Positions 1-8,216 are shown, counted from the first letter of the stretch. The stretch: 64,000 nt of DNA from Angustibacter sp049994355 (GCF_049994355.1 NZ_CP188257.1:3968001-4032000); one strand, 5' to 3'. Numbers and translations: made by a program. The notes: generated from the sequence alone by a model not told the origin.

Positions 1-267
1 TCGGCGCTGGTGAACATCGCCGCAACGCTGGAGACCCGCAAGGAGCTGCGCCGCGAGATCCGGACTGCGGTTTCCGGTGCGCTGTTCGGCGGCTACACGG
101 TCGTCGGCATCGGCGTCGCCTCGGTGCTGATCATGAACCTGATCACCCCCGGCGCGCTGGACCAGCTCAGCCAGACCCTGATCGGCCAGGGCGTGATGCT
201 GGTGTCCGGTGTGCTGTTCCTGGTCGGGTTCCTGCTCATCCGCAAGATCACGGACATCGAGATCTGA
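1..267 (+). CDS. tadB: TadB-like Flp pilus assembly protein, C-terminal end (partial)
   Basis: This is the last 88 residues of an open frame that enters from the left edge. It has two hydrophobic segments (about residues 25-50 and 60-82) separated by a short loop, and it ends in a charged tail. That is the usual C-terminal layout of TadB, the inner-membrane platform protein of Tad/Flp type IVc pili (T2SSF family). The stop codon overlaps the start of the next T2SSF gene in a TGATG arrangement, the common tadB-tadC order. Family assignment rests on context and topology because the T2SSF core lies outside the window. It could be any T2SSF paralogue, but a TadC-like gene directly follows. Confidence 0.75.
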   Translation, partial: SALVNIAATLETRKELRREIRTAVSGALFGGYTVVGIGVASVLIMNLITPGALDQLSQTLIGQGVMLVSGVLFLVGFLLIRKITDIEI

Positions 268-1160
268 TGGCCGTCCTGCTCATCCCGCTCGCGACCACCG
301 CCGTGGTCGGGCTGGCCGTGATCGGGTGGCGGATGGCGCGCAGCACCGGCCTCGAGCTCGTCGAGGGCACCTTCGACCTGGGGGTGGACGCGGACGCCAC
401 ACCCCCGTTGGTCGCGCGGCTGATCGACGGCCTCGGCGTGCGCTTCCAGCGCTTCCTGCTCGCCGCCTACGGCACCCGCCGGCTGGCCGCCCTGGACCGC
501 CGGCTGGCCCGGGCCGGCCGCCCGGAGGGCATGGCGACCCGTGACTTCGTCCGCCGGCAGGCCGGTTTCGCGGTGATCGGCGTGGTCGCGGCGCTCTTCC
601 TGCTGCTGGCTGGGCAGGCCCTGATCGGGCTCATCGTCTTCCTGCTGTTCGCCGGCTGGATGGACTTCTGGCTGCGCGGGCTGGCCAACCGCCGCCAGGC
701 CCAGATCGCGCGCGAGCTGCCGGACTTCCTGGACGTGCTGGCTGTCACCGTGACGGCCGGCCTGTCGTTGCAGGCCGCGCTGGAGCGGGTCTCGTCGGTC
801 GAGCAGACCCCGCTGTCGGACGAGGTGCGCCGCGTGCTGGACGACATGCGGCTCGGCCTGGCCCGACGGCAGGCGTTCGAGCAGTTGCGCGAGCGCAACG
901 ACACGCCGTCCCTAGGCTCGTGGGTGACCGCGATGCTGCAGGCCGAGGAGCTCGGCACGCCGCTGTCCCAGGCGCTGAACGACATCGCCGGCGAGGTGCG
1001 CCGCGAGGCCGCGCAGGTGGCTCGGCGGGCGGCGGCGAAGGCCACCCCCAAGGTCAGCCTGGTGGTGACGCTGGTCATCGTGCCGGGGGCGATCCTGCTG
1101 ATCATGTCGGCGCTGGTGCTCAGCCAGATCGCCAACCTGAAGGGCATCTTCGGTGGCTAG
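267..1160 (+). CDS. tadC: TadC-like type II secretion system F family protein
   Basis: This 297-residue membrane protein has an N-terminal transmembrane helix, a central pair of helices around residues 95-130, a cytoplasmic T2SSF domain (about 145-255, beginning with ARELPDFLDVL) and a C-terminal helix pair. In Tad systems TadB and TadC form the platform on which the TadA ATPase acts to assemble Flp pilin. The start ATG overlaps the upstream stop, so it is probably translationally coupled to TadB. Its own end overlaps the next gene, a sensor kinase, by 8 nt. Length and topology are normal for the family. Confidence 0.88.
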   Translation: MAVLLIPLATTAVVGLAVIGWRMARSTGLELVEGTFDLGVDADATPPLVARLIDGLGVRFQRFLLAAYGTRRLAALDRRLARAGRPEGMATRDFVRRQAGFAVIGVVAALFLLLAGQALIGLIVFLLFAGWMDFWLRGLANRRQAQIARELPDFLDVLAVTVTAGLSLQAALERVSSVEQTPLSDEVRRVLDDMRLGLARRQAFEQLRERNDTPSLGSWVTAMLQAEELGTPLSQALNDIAGEVRREAAQVARRAAAKATPKVSLVVTLVIVPGAILLIMSALVLSQIANLKGIFGG

Positions 1161-2361
1161 CGCGCGCGGGCTCAGCGAGCTGGTCAAGATCCTGTGCGAC
1201 CTGCGACTGGCCGCGCTGGCCCTGCTGGTGGTCACCGAGGGCCTGGCCGACGCGCCGCTGTGGACCCTGCTGGTGGCGATCCTGGTGCTGCCGCTCAGCT
1301 TCCTGCCGGTGCGCTGGTGGGACGGAGTCGGCCAGCGGATGCTGTCCGCGCCGTGGTACCCGGTGGTCGACACCGTGGCGACGGTGCTGGTGCTCGTGCT
1401 GTTCGGGGTCGGCAGCTCGGCGCTGGTCTACGTGGGCGCGTCGCTGGCCCTGCTCGGCGCGGCCTGCCGGCTGCGCGGGGTCGTGCTGGCGGTCAGCGCA
1501 GTGGTCGGGCTGCACGTGCTGGCCGTCGTCCCGCTGGCCCACGACGGGGACCAAGTGGCGGCCGAGATCGGCGGCATGCTGGGCCGGCTGCTGCTGCTGT
1601 GCGCCTGCGCGCTGCTCGGCCGGCGGCTCAGCAACCTGCTGACCTCGCGGGACGCGCTCTACCGCCGGGTGCACGCCAGCGAGCTGAGCCGGGCGCACGC
1701 CGAGGAGCGCACCCGGCTGGCCCAGGAGATGCACGACAGCCTGAGCAAGACCCTGCACGGCCTGCACCTGCTGGCCACCAGCCTGACCCGTCGGCTCGAG
1801 CAGGACAGCAGCAGCCGCGCCGCCGATGCCCGCGCGCTGATGGCCGCCAGCGAGCTGGCCCGAAACGACTCGCGCCGGCTGCTCGCCGACCTGCGACACG
1901 CACCGGAGGAGCTGACTCCTGCGCTGCGCGACGTCGCCGAGCGCTGGCGCGCGCAGCACCCGGACGTCGTGGTCGACGTCCGGGTGGCTGAGCGCGACCT
2001 CGACCTCGGCCCCGGCGCTCGCTACGAGGTGGTGCGCAGCGTGTCCGAGCTGTTGGAGAACGTGGCCCGGCACGCTGACGCGCGGCGAGTCCGGCTGAGC
2101 GCCGGCGAGGACGACGGCTGGGTGCTCGTGGAGGTCACTGACGACGGCCGGGGCATGCCCGAGCCGGACCTGGCGACGCTGCACACCGACGGCCACTACG
2201 GCCTGGTCGGCGTGCACGAGCGGATGCGCCGGGTCAACGGGACGACGGAGGTCAGCACGGCGCCGGGGGCCGGCACGACCGTCCGGATGCGCCTTCCCGG
2301 CGCGCTGCTTGAACGACAGGACGACGACCTGGCGGTCGCGGCCGGAAGCGAGGGGGCATGA
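1153..2361 (+). CDS. Sensor histidine kinase (HisKA_3 / NarL-type)
   Basis: 402 residues starting at GTG and overlapping the tadC end. The first ~150 residues hold several hydrophobic helices, followed by a short helical linker and a HisKA_3 dimerisation domain with phosphoacceptor His194 in the sequence MHDS. A HATPase domain follows, with an N-box (ENVARHA, about residue 301) and a G-box (DDGRGMPE, about 329). It is followed in a 4-nt overlap by a LuxR-type response regulator, so the two form a two-component system. Its place inside the Tad cluster, between tadC and the Flp-type pilin, suggests control of pilus expression; that role is inferred from position only. The input signal is unknown. 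Confidence 0.9.
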   Translation: MASARGLSELVKILCDLRLAALALLVVTEGLADAPLWTLLVAILVLPLSFLPVRWWDGVGQRMLSAPWYPVVDTVATVLVLVLFGVGSSALVYVGASLALLGAACRLRGVVLAVSAVVGLHVLAVVPLAHDGDQVAAEIGGMLGRLLLLCACALLGRRLSNLLTSRDALYRRVHASELSRAHAEERTRLAQEMHDSLSKTLHGLHLLATSLTRRLEQDSSSRAADARALMAASELARNDSRRLLADLRHAPEELTPALRDVAERWRAQHPDVVVDVRVAERDLDLGPGARYEVVRSVSELLENVARHADARRVRLSAGEDDGWVLVEVTDDGRGMPEPDLATLHTDGHYGLVGVHERMRRVNGTTEVSTAPGAGTTVRMRLPGALLERQDDDLAVAAGSEGA

Positions 2362-2981
2362 AGGTACTGGTGGTGGACGACAACCCGGTGGTCCGGCTAG
2401 GCCTGACGGCGATGCTGTCGGACGTCGGGCTGGTCGAGCAGGTGCAGGAGGCCGCGAACGGCGTCCAGGCACTGGAGCTGCTGGGTAGTGAGCGCTTCGA
2501 CGTGGTGTTCCTGGACGTGCGGATGCCGGTGCTGGACGGGCTCGGGGTGCTCGAGCAGCTCGACGGCACCGTGCCGGCCGTCATGCTCACCCACTCCGAG
2601 GAGCCGGACGTGATCGCCGAGGCGCTGCGCCGTGGCGCCCGCGGCTACCTGGTGCACGGCGCGTTCGGCGAGGGCGAGCTGGTCTCGGCCCTGACCACCT
2701 GCGTGAACGGCGGGATGGTACTCAGCCCGGCGGCTGTCGAGGTAGCCGTGCACGGGGGCTCGGCGGGCCGCGCGCAGACCGCGCCCGCACGTCCGGACTT
2801 CGGGCTGACCGGCCGCGAGTGCGAGCTGCTGGACGCGCTGTCCGAGGGGCTGAGCAACGCCGCCATCGCCAGCAAGCTCTTCGTGTCGGAGAAGACGGTC
2901 AAGAACCACCTCAACCGGATCTATCCCAAGCTCGCGGTGACCAGCCGCAGCGAGGCGATCGTGCGCTGGCTGGGTCGTTGA
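2358..2981 (+). CDS. LuxR/NarL-family response regulator
   Basis: 207 residues. The N-terminal receiver domain has the acidic pair D7/D8 and the phosphoacceptor D53 (VVFLDVRMP). The C-terminal GerE helix-turn-helix (about 145-205) carries the family pattern SEKTVKNHLNRIYPKL. The lysine expected late in the receiver (usually YLxK) is replaced by His in the stretch GYLVHG, a departure from the consensus that may alter phosphorylation. It overlaps its kinase by 4 nt (ATGA). The coding end runs into an 11-bp tandem repeat directly downstream, and the Flp-like pilin gene follows after ~190 bp, making that promoter a plausible target. Confidence 0.9.
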   Translation: MKVLVVDDNPVVRLGLTAMLSDVGLVEQVQEAANGVQALELLGSERFDVVFLDVRMPVLDGLGVLEQLDGTVPAVMLTHSEEPDVIAEALRRGARGYLVHGAFGEGELVSALTTCVNGGMVLSPAAVEVAVHGGSAGRAQTAPARPDFGLTGRECELLDALSEGLSNAAIASKLFVSEKTVKNHLNRIYPKLAVTSRSEAIVRWLGR

Positions 2982-3030
2982 CGGGTCGTCGATGGGTCGT
3001 GGATGGGTCGTGGATGGGTCGTGGATGGGG
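2980..3030 (+). repeat. 11-bp tandem repeat after the response regulator
   Basis: Three exact head-to-tail copies of GATGGGTCGTG occupy 2991-3023. An imperfect copy lies upstream at 2980-2990 and a partial copy downstream at 3024-3030. The last codons of the response regulator (ctgggtcgttga) resemble the unit, so the array probably grew by slippage from the coding end. It lies upstream of the pilin gene. Confidence 0.9.
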
Positions 3031-3168
3031 CGCCGGACCCGCCGCAGGTTGGGCCCTGGATGGGGCCTTTCGCCTCTCCTGCGCCCGATGCCCGGCTCAT
3101 AGCGTTCTCGGTGTCAGGACAGCACGCAAACACCGGACCACAGCGCAACACCACCCAAGGAGCTTGAG

Positions 3169-3405
3169 ATGGACACCATGACGCGCAACCTCGTCGCCGC
3201 CCAGATCGCGGTCACCGGCTACGTGGCCGGCGCCCTGGAGTCGCTGCGCAAGGACGACCGCGGCCAGGCCTCGACCGAGTACGCCGGCGTGATCTTCGTG
3301 GTCGTCGCCCTGGTCGGCGTGGTCATCGTCGCCGCGAAGGCCACCGACATCGGCACCACCCTGATGAACAAGATCAAGGAAGCGGTGGGCACGCTGGGCG
3401 GCTGA
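3169..3405 (+). CDS. Flp-type (type IVb-like) pilin subunit
   Basis: 78-residue protein with a 30-residue N-terminal leader, then GQASTEY and a single hydrophobic helix (about 41-62). G-x4-E-Y is the prepilin peptidase recognition pattern of Flp-type pilins, with cleavage after Gly and Glu at +5 of the mature protein. A strong ribosome-binding site (AAGGAG) precedes the ATG by 7 nt, as expected for an abundant structural subunit. It is followed by a perfect hairpin terminator, so the pilin likely has its own short transcript. The mature ~45-residue size fits Flp pilins. It could be a pseudopilin instead, but no second pilin is visible in the window. Confidence 0.8.
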   Translation: MDTMTRNLVAAQIAVTGYVAGALESLRKDDRGQASTEYAGVIFVVVALVGVVIVAAKATDIGTTLMNKIKEAVGTLGG

Positions 3406-3420
3406 GCACGACGCTCGTCG

Positions 3421-3449
3421 AGAGGTGGCCGGGAACCCCGGCCACCTTT
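3421..3449 (+). terminator. Intrinsic terminator after the pilin gene
   Basis: A perfect inverted repeat with arms GGTGGCCGGG (3424-3433) and CCCGGCCACC (3437-3446) has a 3-nt loop. It extends to 13 bp with A-T and G-T pairs and is followed by TTTC. Confidence 0.75.
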
Positions 3450-3488
3450 CGGCGTCCAGCGATGAACACCAGCGACCGGAAGGGCGAG

Positions 3489-4160
3489 ATGAGCGGCAGG
3501 CGAGGGGACGACGGGCAGACGTCGCTGTTGCTCATCCCCGCGGTGGCCGGCCTGCTGGCCGCCGTCCTGCTGGTGATCACCATGCTGGGGGACGGGGTAC
3601 AGAAGCGGACCCAGACCCGCACCTCCGCGGACGCCGCGGCGCTGGCCGCCGCCGAGGCGTGGCGGGAGGCCGTGGACGACCTCTACGAGCAGGCGCTGGA
3701 GGGCAGCTTCCCAGCCAGGGTCCGGCTGCTGCACGCGCTGCTGGACGGCGACCCCACGGATCTGGACGGCGGCGCCGCCCGCTCGCAGGCCGAGCGGTTC
3801 GCCAGCAGCAACGGAGCGGAGCTGACGGGGTTCGACGTCCGGGTCGGCCCTCGCGGGGTCGAGTACCTGGCCACCACCCGCAGCCTGACGGACGTGCACG
3901 ACACGCAGACCAAGCCCGAGGCGCGGGCGGTCGCGCGGGCCGAGCCGCGCAGCGGGCTGTGCGCGGACGGCGGCCGGCTCGGCATCGTCGTCGGGGGGCA
4001 CTGCCTGACCGGCTCCGGGGCGTTTCCCACCCCCGAAGCCACCCCGACGTCGACCCCGACGGGCACGCCTAGCGGGACGGCGACCCCCACTCCGACGCCG
4101 ACGCCGACGCCGACCCTTGATCTCGAGCCGCTGCGCTGGCGGGTGGGGCTGGTCGAATAG
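3489..4160 (+). CDS. TadE/TadG-like pilus-associated protein
   Basis: 223 residues from the ATG at 3489, chosen because GGAAGGG lies just upstream; an ATG 27 nt earlier lacks such a site. Near the N terminus is DDGQTSLLLIP followed by one hydrophobic helix (about 15-37) and then TSADAAALAAAE, which is diagnostic for the TadE/G-like family of minor pilins with a short cytoplasmic tip and a large exported domain. The C-terminal part is a Thr-Pro repeat linker (6-bp DNA repeats near 4090-4120) and a short tail. It follows the Flp-type pilin and TadC, completing the visible Tad locus. Exact role (minor pilin or adhesive tip) is inferred. Confidence 0.75.
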   Translation: MSGRRGDDGQTSLLLIPAVAGLLAAVLLVITMLGDGVQKRTQTRTSADAAALAAAEAWREAVDDLYEQALEGSFPARVRLLHALLDGDPTDLDGGAARSQAERFASSNGAELTGFDVRVGPRGVEYLATTRSLTDVHDTQTKPEARAVARAEPRSGLCADGGRLGIVVGGHCLTGSGAFPTPEATPTSTPTGTPSGTATPTPTPTPTPTLDLEPLRWRVGLVE

Positions 4161-4249
4161 GGCGGAGGTAGTCCGTTCCGATACGGTGCTACCGATTTAT
4201 GCACTCGGCTACCCCACCCCGGCGGTGGGCGACGGAGGGACTGCTCAGG

Positions 4250-4843
4250 ATGAGGCGCACGGGTTTCGCGATGGTGCTGGCGGGCGCCCTGGCCGTGACG
4301 GCCCTGGCCGCCTGCTCGGGCGACGACAAGCCGTCCGCAGGCTCCAGCCCGTCCGGGTCGTCCTCGCCGGCCGCAAACCCTGGCACCGCCTACCCGGTCG
4401 GGCCGACCGCAACGCCCAGCGCCGAGCCGGCACTGGGCACCAAGCAGGCCCGTGACGGGTGGGTGTTCACGCTGACCGGCGTGCGACGGGTGGCCGACGA
4501 CCGGATCGTCGTCGAAGGGTCGCTGGACGGCTCCAAGGCCACCACGAACTTCAGCGTGTGGACCGAGCCGGGCTACCAGACCCTCAAGGACGCGAACGGC
4601 GCCGTCTCCTCCCCTATCAACGGTGAGTTCTCGGCGGTCCAGCTGACCACCGCCGGCGACGCGTCGGTCTACCTGCCGGTACGGGACAAGAACAACATCT
4701 GCCTATGCACCCGGCTGGGAGCCGCGGGTGGCAGCGCGTCGATGCCGGTCTACGTGACGATGAGCGCCCCGAAGGGCACCGACCAGGTCACCGTGAACGT
4801 CACGGGAGCGGGCACGTTCGCCAACCAGAAGGTCACCCAGTGA
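4250..4843 (+). CDS. Secreted lipoprotein with C-x-C-T-R module, hypothetical
   Basis: 197 residues from the ATG at 4250. A signal peptide ends in the lipobox LAAC, so the mature protein should be a lipid-anchored surface protein. A Ser/Pro-rich linker (about 22-60) leads to a globular beta-rich domain with NNICLCTR near residue 153. An ATG at 4199 would add a poor leader and is rejected. The gene is coupled by a GTGA overlap to the OmpA-like gene downstream, and the globular domain of that protein carries the same C-x-C-T-R arrangement. The function is not known; surface anchoring next to a Tad locus suggests an envelope or adhesion role. Confidence 0.75.
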   Translation: MRRTGFAMVLAGALAVTALAACSGDDKPSAGSSPSGSSSPAANPGTAYPVGPTATPSAEPALGTKQARDGWVFTLTGVRRVADDRIVVEGSLDGSKATTNFSVWTEPGYQTLKDANGAVSSPINGEFSAVQLTTAGDASVYLPVRDKNNICLCTRLGAAGGSASMPVYVTMSAPKGTDQVTVNVTGAGTFANQKVTQ

Positions 4844-5778
4844 GGCTGTTCGGCACGCGTCGACGCGCGCTGGCCCTGGCCGGTGTGCCGGCCCTCGGGG
4901 TGGCCGCGATCGCCCTGAGCGCGCCCGCGGCGCTGGCCGACCCGGCCGGCACGGCGGTCCGTGCGCCGAAGGGCTTCGTGCTGCGGGTCGAGCGGGCCGA
5001 GCGGCCGTCGGCGGGAGTCGTCCGGCTCACGGTCGAGCTGTCGGCCCGCGGCGATGAGGGCGCGTCGCTGGCGCTGCTCAACGGCGACGCGCCCGGCTTC
5101 GGTCAGGCCACCGGCCTGGCCGGCCTGCGGGTGGCCGCGGCCGGCACGGGCACCGTGGGGACGGCGCTGACCAAGGGCAGCGACTGCGTGTGCACCAGGA
5201 TCGCTGTGCCGGCGAAGGGCCAGGCCGTGCTGGCCACGGTCGACCTGGCCGACCCGGGCGGTAGCGCGCTCGACGTGTACCCGGTCGCGGCTCAGCCGGT
5301 GCTGGGTCTCGCGGTGTCCGGGACGCCGTCCCCGGCCGCCGACCTCGACCAGTTCGACCTGCGCACCACCGAGGCGTTCACCCGGTCCCGGACCGCCGCG
5401 GCGACGGTCAACAAGGGCAAGGCGGTGCGGGTCGACCTCGACACCGCCGTGCTGTTCAAGCTCGACTCCGCAGCGCTGACGCCGAGGGCCAACGCGTCGC
5501 TGGACGCGGCCGCCAAGGCTCTGAAGCAGCAGTCCGGCCGCAAGCTTGGGATCTACGGTCACACCGACTCGCAGGGCACGACGGCGCACAACCTCGTGCT
5601 GTCGCAGCAGCGCGCCGTGGCCGTCCGGGACGCTCTGGCGACCAGGCTCGGGGCCGGCTGGACGTTCGACGTCCGCGGGTACGGCGAGTCCAAGCCGCTG
5701 GTCCCCGAGACGGGGTCGGCATCCGACGTCCGACAGGCGCAGGCGAAGAACCGCCGCGTCGAGGTGCAGGTGCTCTGA
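4840..5778 (+). CDS. OmpA-family secreted protein
   Basis: 312 residues from a GTG that overlaps the upstream stop by 4 nt. It has a cleavable signal peptide (about 1-35, ending ALADPA), an N-terminal domain with SDCVCTR, then a C-terminal OmpA-like domain (about 205-312) with LDSAALTP, GHTDSQGT and the end motif NRRVEVQVL. OmpA-like domains bind peptidoglycan through meso-diaminopimelate, here probably tethering the protein to the wall of a monoderm. Its N-terminal domain resembles the preceding lipoprotein, suggesting duplication and a working pair. Confidence 0.85.
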   Translation: MRLFGTRRRALALAGVPALGVAAIALSAPAALADPAGTAVRAPKGFVLRVERAERPSAGVVRLTVELSARGDEGASLALLNGDAPGFGQATGLAGLRVAAAGTGTVGTALTKGSDCVCTRIAVPAKGQAVLATVDLADPGGSALDVYPVAAQPVLGLAVSGTPSPAADLDQFDLRTTEAFTRSRTAAATVNKGKAVRVDLDTAVLFKLDSAALTPRANASLDAAAKALKQQSGRKLGIYGHTDSQGTTAHNLVLSQQRAVAVRDALATRLGAGWTFDVRGYGESKPLVPETGSASDVRQAQAKNRRVEVQVL

Positions 5779-6025
5779 CCGGCGCGTGTTTCCACGCCTG
5801 GTCCGCGTCTGGTGAGAGCCCTCACTGGGTGTCCCTATGGACGGTCGCGCTGGTCAGGCAGTCGTTACCGGAACTGCCGCGTAACAGACGGGCGAGTTGT
5901 TCGTGCCGAGCCAGCCGACCGCCGCTCCTGCCGCAGGGACACCGAGTTGGCCTCCCGGTGGTCTTGACGGCGCACTGGGCGCAGCGGATGGTGAGTCGCG
6001 GGCCGAGGATCGGAGCCGAGCCGTG

Positions 6026-6184
6026 ATGAAGCGAGCGCTGTGCATGGTCGCCGGCCACAACTGGAAGCGGGTGCGCTACCCAGGCAGCCCCGACGGGTAC
6101 TTCCTGAAGTGCCTGCGGTGCGCCAAGGTGCGCGACGAGCCACCGGGCTCGGGTGACACCAGCTACATGGCCGCCCCGATGTGA
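6026..6184 (+). CDS. Small C-x2-C protein, hypothetical
   Basis: 52-residue protein, MKRALCMVAGHNWKR..., with a central GHNW motif and a single C-L-R-C pair near residues 32-35. Small actinobacterial proteins of this kind are common and look like half a zinc ribbon. Upstream lies ~245 bp without a gene, containing only short hairpins after the OmpA stop (5784-5797 and 5812-5825) and no clear promoter. No ribosome-binding site is obvious. The function is unknown. Confidence 0.55.
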   Translation: MKRALCMVAGHNWKRVRYPGSPDGYFLKCLRCAKVRDEPPGSGDTSYMAAPM

Positions 6185-6214
6185 TGACTGGAATCCGCTT
6201 ACGTCCGGTCCGAC

Positions 6215-6610
6215 TCACTCTTGGGGGCCATCTCCCGTTCGAGCCAAGCGCTCGCGACTCAGATACCGAACCGGCTTGCCGAGCGACTCCGCGTAGGCAA
6301 TCTCCCGTCGGGTTGACTCACCTACATAGCCTCCCGGATCCACCATGTACACCTCGTCAGCCATGCGAATCTTCTGGAAGTGCATGGCGCCGAGCCGCCC
6401 CTTCAGGTCCGAGCAGTCGGCTGTCCAGTCGTAGTCCGGCAGGTCGGGGAGGCGGAACATTCCGAGGCTGATCACGACGCAACCATCCAACGTGAGCCGC
6501 TCGTTGACCTCCGCGAACTCGGCCTCAAACTTGGTCGAGCCGCAGAGCGTGATGACCTTCGCCTCACCCTCGGCCGACTGCGGTGTCTGCTGGTTCTCCA
6601 CAAGGTTCAT
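6215..6610 (-). CDS. Nucleoside 2-deoxyribosyltransferase-like / DUF4406-like protein
   Basis: 131 residues starting at the ATG that overlaps the stop of the upstream hydrolase gene (ATGA). The fold signature is VITLCGSTKF near the N terminus, then KIRMADEVYMVDPGGYVGESTRREIAYA. This matches the GST-K/R ... AD-V-V-GGY-G-ST-E--YA pattern of small nucleoside 2-deoxyribosyltransferase-like proteins that recognise nucleotides or nucleobases. The catalytic Glu equivalent is plausibly the one in the ESTRREI stretch. Annotation beyond the fold is uncertain. Coupling to an alpha/beta hydrolase suggests co-expression but not a known pathway. Confidence 0.65.
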   Translation of the reverse strand: MNLVENQQTPQSAEGEAKVITLCGSTKFEAEFAEVNERLTLDGCVVISLGMFRLPDLPDYDWTADCSDLKGRLGAMHFQKIRMADEVYMVDPGGYVGESTRREIAYAESLGKPVRYLSRERLARTGDGPQE

Positions 6611-7584
6611 TGTCGGTGAACGGCAGTACCAGTCCAATCGCCGCCCGGATCTGGCACGCGCACCAACACGTCGGCCAGGAAGCTGTAGGCGAGCTCACGC
6701 TCTGGCTGCCGGAACTCGTGGTCGCCGGGCACTGAGTGGACGCGGACGTCCCGCACGCCCAGTTGGCGCAGTCGCCGGTGGAGCTCGTCGGTCCCTCGAC
6801 TCCACACGTCCTCCTGGGCGGCGATGACCAGGACCTTGCACCTGGTCGAATGGGCGAGCACGTCCGCGACGTCGAACCGTGCGGCGAAGCCGGGTACGAC
6901 GAAGTCGGCCTGGAAGCCGGCGTCACGGGAGAAGGACTCGCGGTAGGAGATGCACCCGCAGTTCGACACACTGGCCCGGATGCGCTCGTCCCAGGCAGGC
7001 GCCCACATCGCCATCCGGCCACCGAAAGAGTGCCCGATGAAGCCGACGCGGGCCGGGTCCACTTCGGCCAAGGTGCTCGCGTAGTCGATGGCCAACGACA
7101 CCTCCTGAAGCTCGTCAGCCAGCAGGGTGCGCCCCAGCACGACTCGCGAGGACAGCTCGAACCAGCCGACGTTCGACCCGTCGGCCCAGTTACGGTCCTC
7201 AAACCCGATGGAGTCCGGGGCGATGGTGACAAAGCCGCGCTGAGCCAGCTCGGCCGCGTACGCCTGGTCAGGGTTGCCGCGCAGCCCGCACACCTCGCTC
7301 TTGCCGAGATCGAACTCACCAGCGTGCTGGTGGTGGCAGAACACCAGCGGTGCCGTCCCCTCCAGCTGGTCGGGGATGCATACGAACGCCGAGGCACGAC
7401 CTGAAGGCACGTCGTAGGAGACCAGGCGGCGCGCGTAACCATCACACTGGACCTCCTCGTGGATCTCAGACTCGAGTGCACCTGCCTCAGGCACAGGTCC
7501 AAGCAGGCGGAGCAACTCCTGACGGGTCAGGACTTCGCCTGCAGGGACGGCTACTTCAGCTGCGCGCCTCGACATGGAACCCAT
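6607..7584 (-). CDS. Alpha/beta hydrolase (dienelactone hydrolase-like)
   Basis: 325 residues if started at the ATG at 7584. The nucleophile elbow is GHSFGG, preceded by TIAPDSIGF and followed by an acidic residue in VIAAQED and a late catalytic His in PGDHEFR. This is the triad layout of dienelactone hydrolase/acyl-esterase families. The long N-terminal region (about 1-110) contains FCHHQH, likely oxyanion-hole strand residues. A TTG at 7650 overlaps the upstream stop (TTGA) and could give a longer, Arg-rich N terminus; I prefer the ATG. It is coupled downstream to the deoxyribosyltransferase-like gene. The substrate is unknown. Confidence 0.75.
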   Translation of the reverse strand: MGSMSRRAAEVAVPAGEVLTRQELLRLLGPVPEAGALESEIHEEVQCDGYARRLVSYDVPSGRASAFVCIPDQLEGTAPLVFCHHQHAGEFDLGKSEVCGLRGNPDQAYAAELAQRGFVTIAPDSIGFEDRNWADGSNVGWFELSSRVVLGRTLLADELQEVSLAIDYASTLAEVDPARVGFIGHSFGGRMAMWAPAWDERIRASVSNCGCISYRESFSRDAGFQADFVVPGFAARFDVADVLAHSTRCKVLVIAAQEDVWSRGTDELHRRLRQLGVRDVRVHSVPGDHEFRQPERELAYSFLADVLVRVPDPGGDWTGTAVHRQ

Positions 7585-7646
7585 CGTGCCGCGAGAACTG
7601 TCGTTCCGTCGTCGAGGCAGCGGCCAACGTGCCAGGACACATCGCG

Positions 7647-8216
7647 TCAAGCCGTTACTCGCGCGGGCCGGTATCGCAGGGCGACCGCCCCCGACCGGAA
7701 CTCATGGCGATCCACGAGCTCGAGCTGGATGCGCTCGCGCAGACCGGCGAGCAACGTCGGCCCCTGTCCGGCAACGACCGGCTGCACAAGGAACCCGTAC
7801 TCGTCGATCAGTCCCAGATCTGCCAACGCCAGGGGGAGCGTCACGCCACCCACGAAGAGGCCCTCGCCTGGCTCCTGCTTGAGCCGCTGAACCGCTTGCC
7901 CCAAGTCGCCTCGCACCAGCTCGGCATTCCAATCCACCCCGCTCAGCGTGCTCGACACGACGTACTTCTTCGTCCGGTCGATGGTCTCGGCGAACGGGAT
8001 CTCCCACTCATCCATCCAGTCAGGCCACGTGCTCGTGGCCGGCTGCCGCCACGCCGCCTCCATCATCTCGTAGGTCACCCGGCCGAATAGCAGGGCATCG
8101 GCTCGTCTCATCTCAGCGGTCCAGTAGCGCATCGACTCCTCGTCGGGCGGGAGCCCCGCCTCGTGATGGCAGCAGCCGTCGAGTGTGACGTTGATCGAGT
8201 ATCGAAGTGGTCTCAT
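7647..8216 (-). CDS. Dihydrofolate reductase family protein (RibD C-terminal-like)
   Basis: 189 residues. The start ATG at 8216 has a good ribosome-binding site (AAGGGAGAG). It begins MRPLRYSINVTLDG, then LLFGRVTYEMM, and later EGLFVGGVTLPLALADLGLIDEY, which are the hallmark stretches of the RibD C-terminal/DHFR-like family (NADPH-binding Rossmann-like fold). Stand-alone members are widespread in actinobacteria and mostly of unknown substrate. It is not a true FolA because the folate-binding residues are not recognisable. It lies upstream of the alpha/beta hydrolase on the same strand. Confidence 0.85.
   Translation of the reverse strand: MRPLRYSINVTLDGCCHHEAGLPPDEESMRYWTAEMRRADALLFGRVTYEMMEAAWRQPATSTWPDWMDEWEIPFAETIDRTKKYVVSSTLSGVDWNAELVRGDLGQAVQRLKQEPGEGLFVGGVTLPLALADLGLIDEYGFLVQPVVAGQGPTLLAGLRERIQLELVDRHEFRSGAVALRYRPARVTA

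Noticed and set aside
467..1147. Antisense open frames over tadC and throughout the window
   Set aside because: They reflect high GC content with few stop codons; the products are Arg/Ala/Pro-rich without domains, and the sense frames are clearly coding.
2980..3030. Repeat array as a CRISPR
   Set aside because: The units are 11 bp with no spacers and no cas genes are present. It is a simple tandem repeat.
5779..6025. Short plus- and minus-strand frames between the OmpA-like gene and the small C-x2-C protein
   Set aside because: They lack conserved motifs and ribosome-binding sites. The region looks intergenic with two short hairpins.
7647..7650. TTG start of the alpha/beta hydrolase overlapping the upstream stop
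   Set aside because: It would add an Arg-rich leader without family similarity. TTG is rare in this window; the ATG at 7584 is preferred, though without a clear ribosome-binding site.
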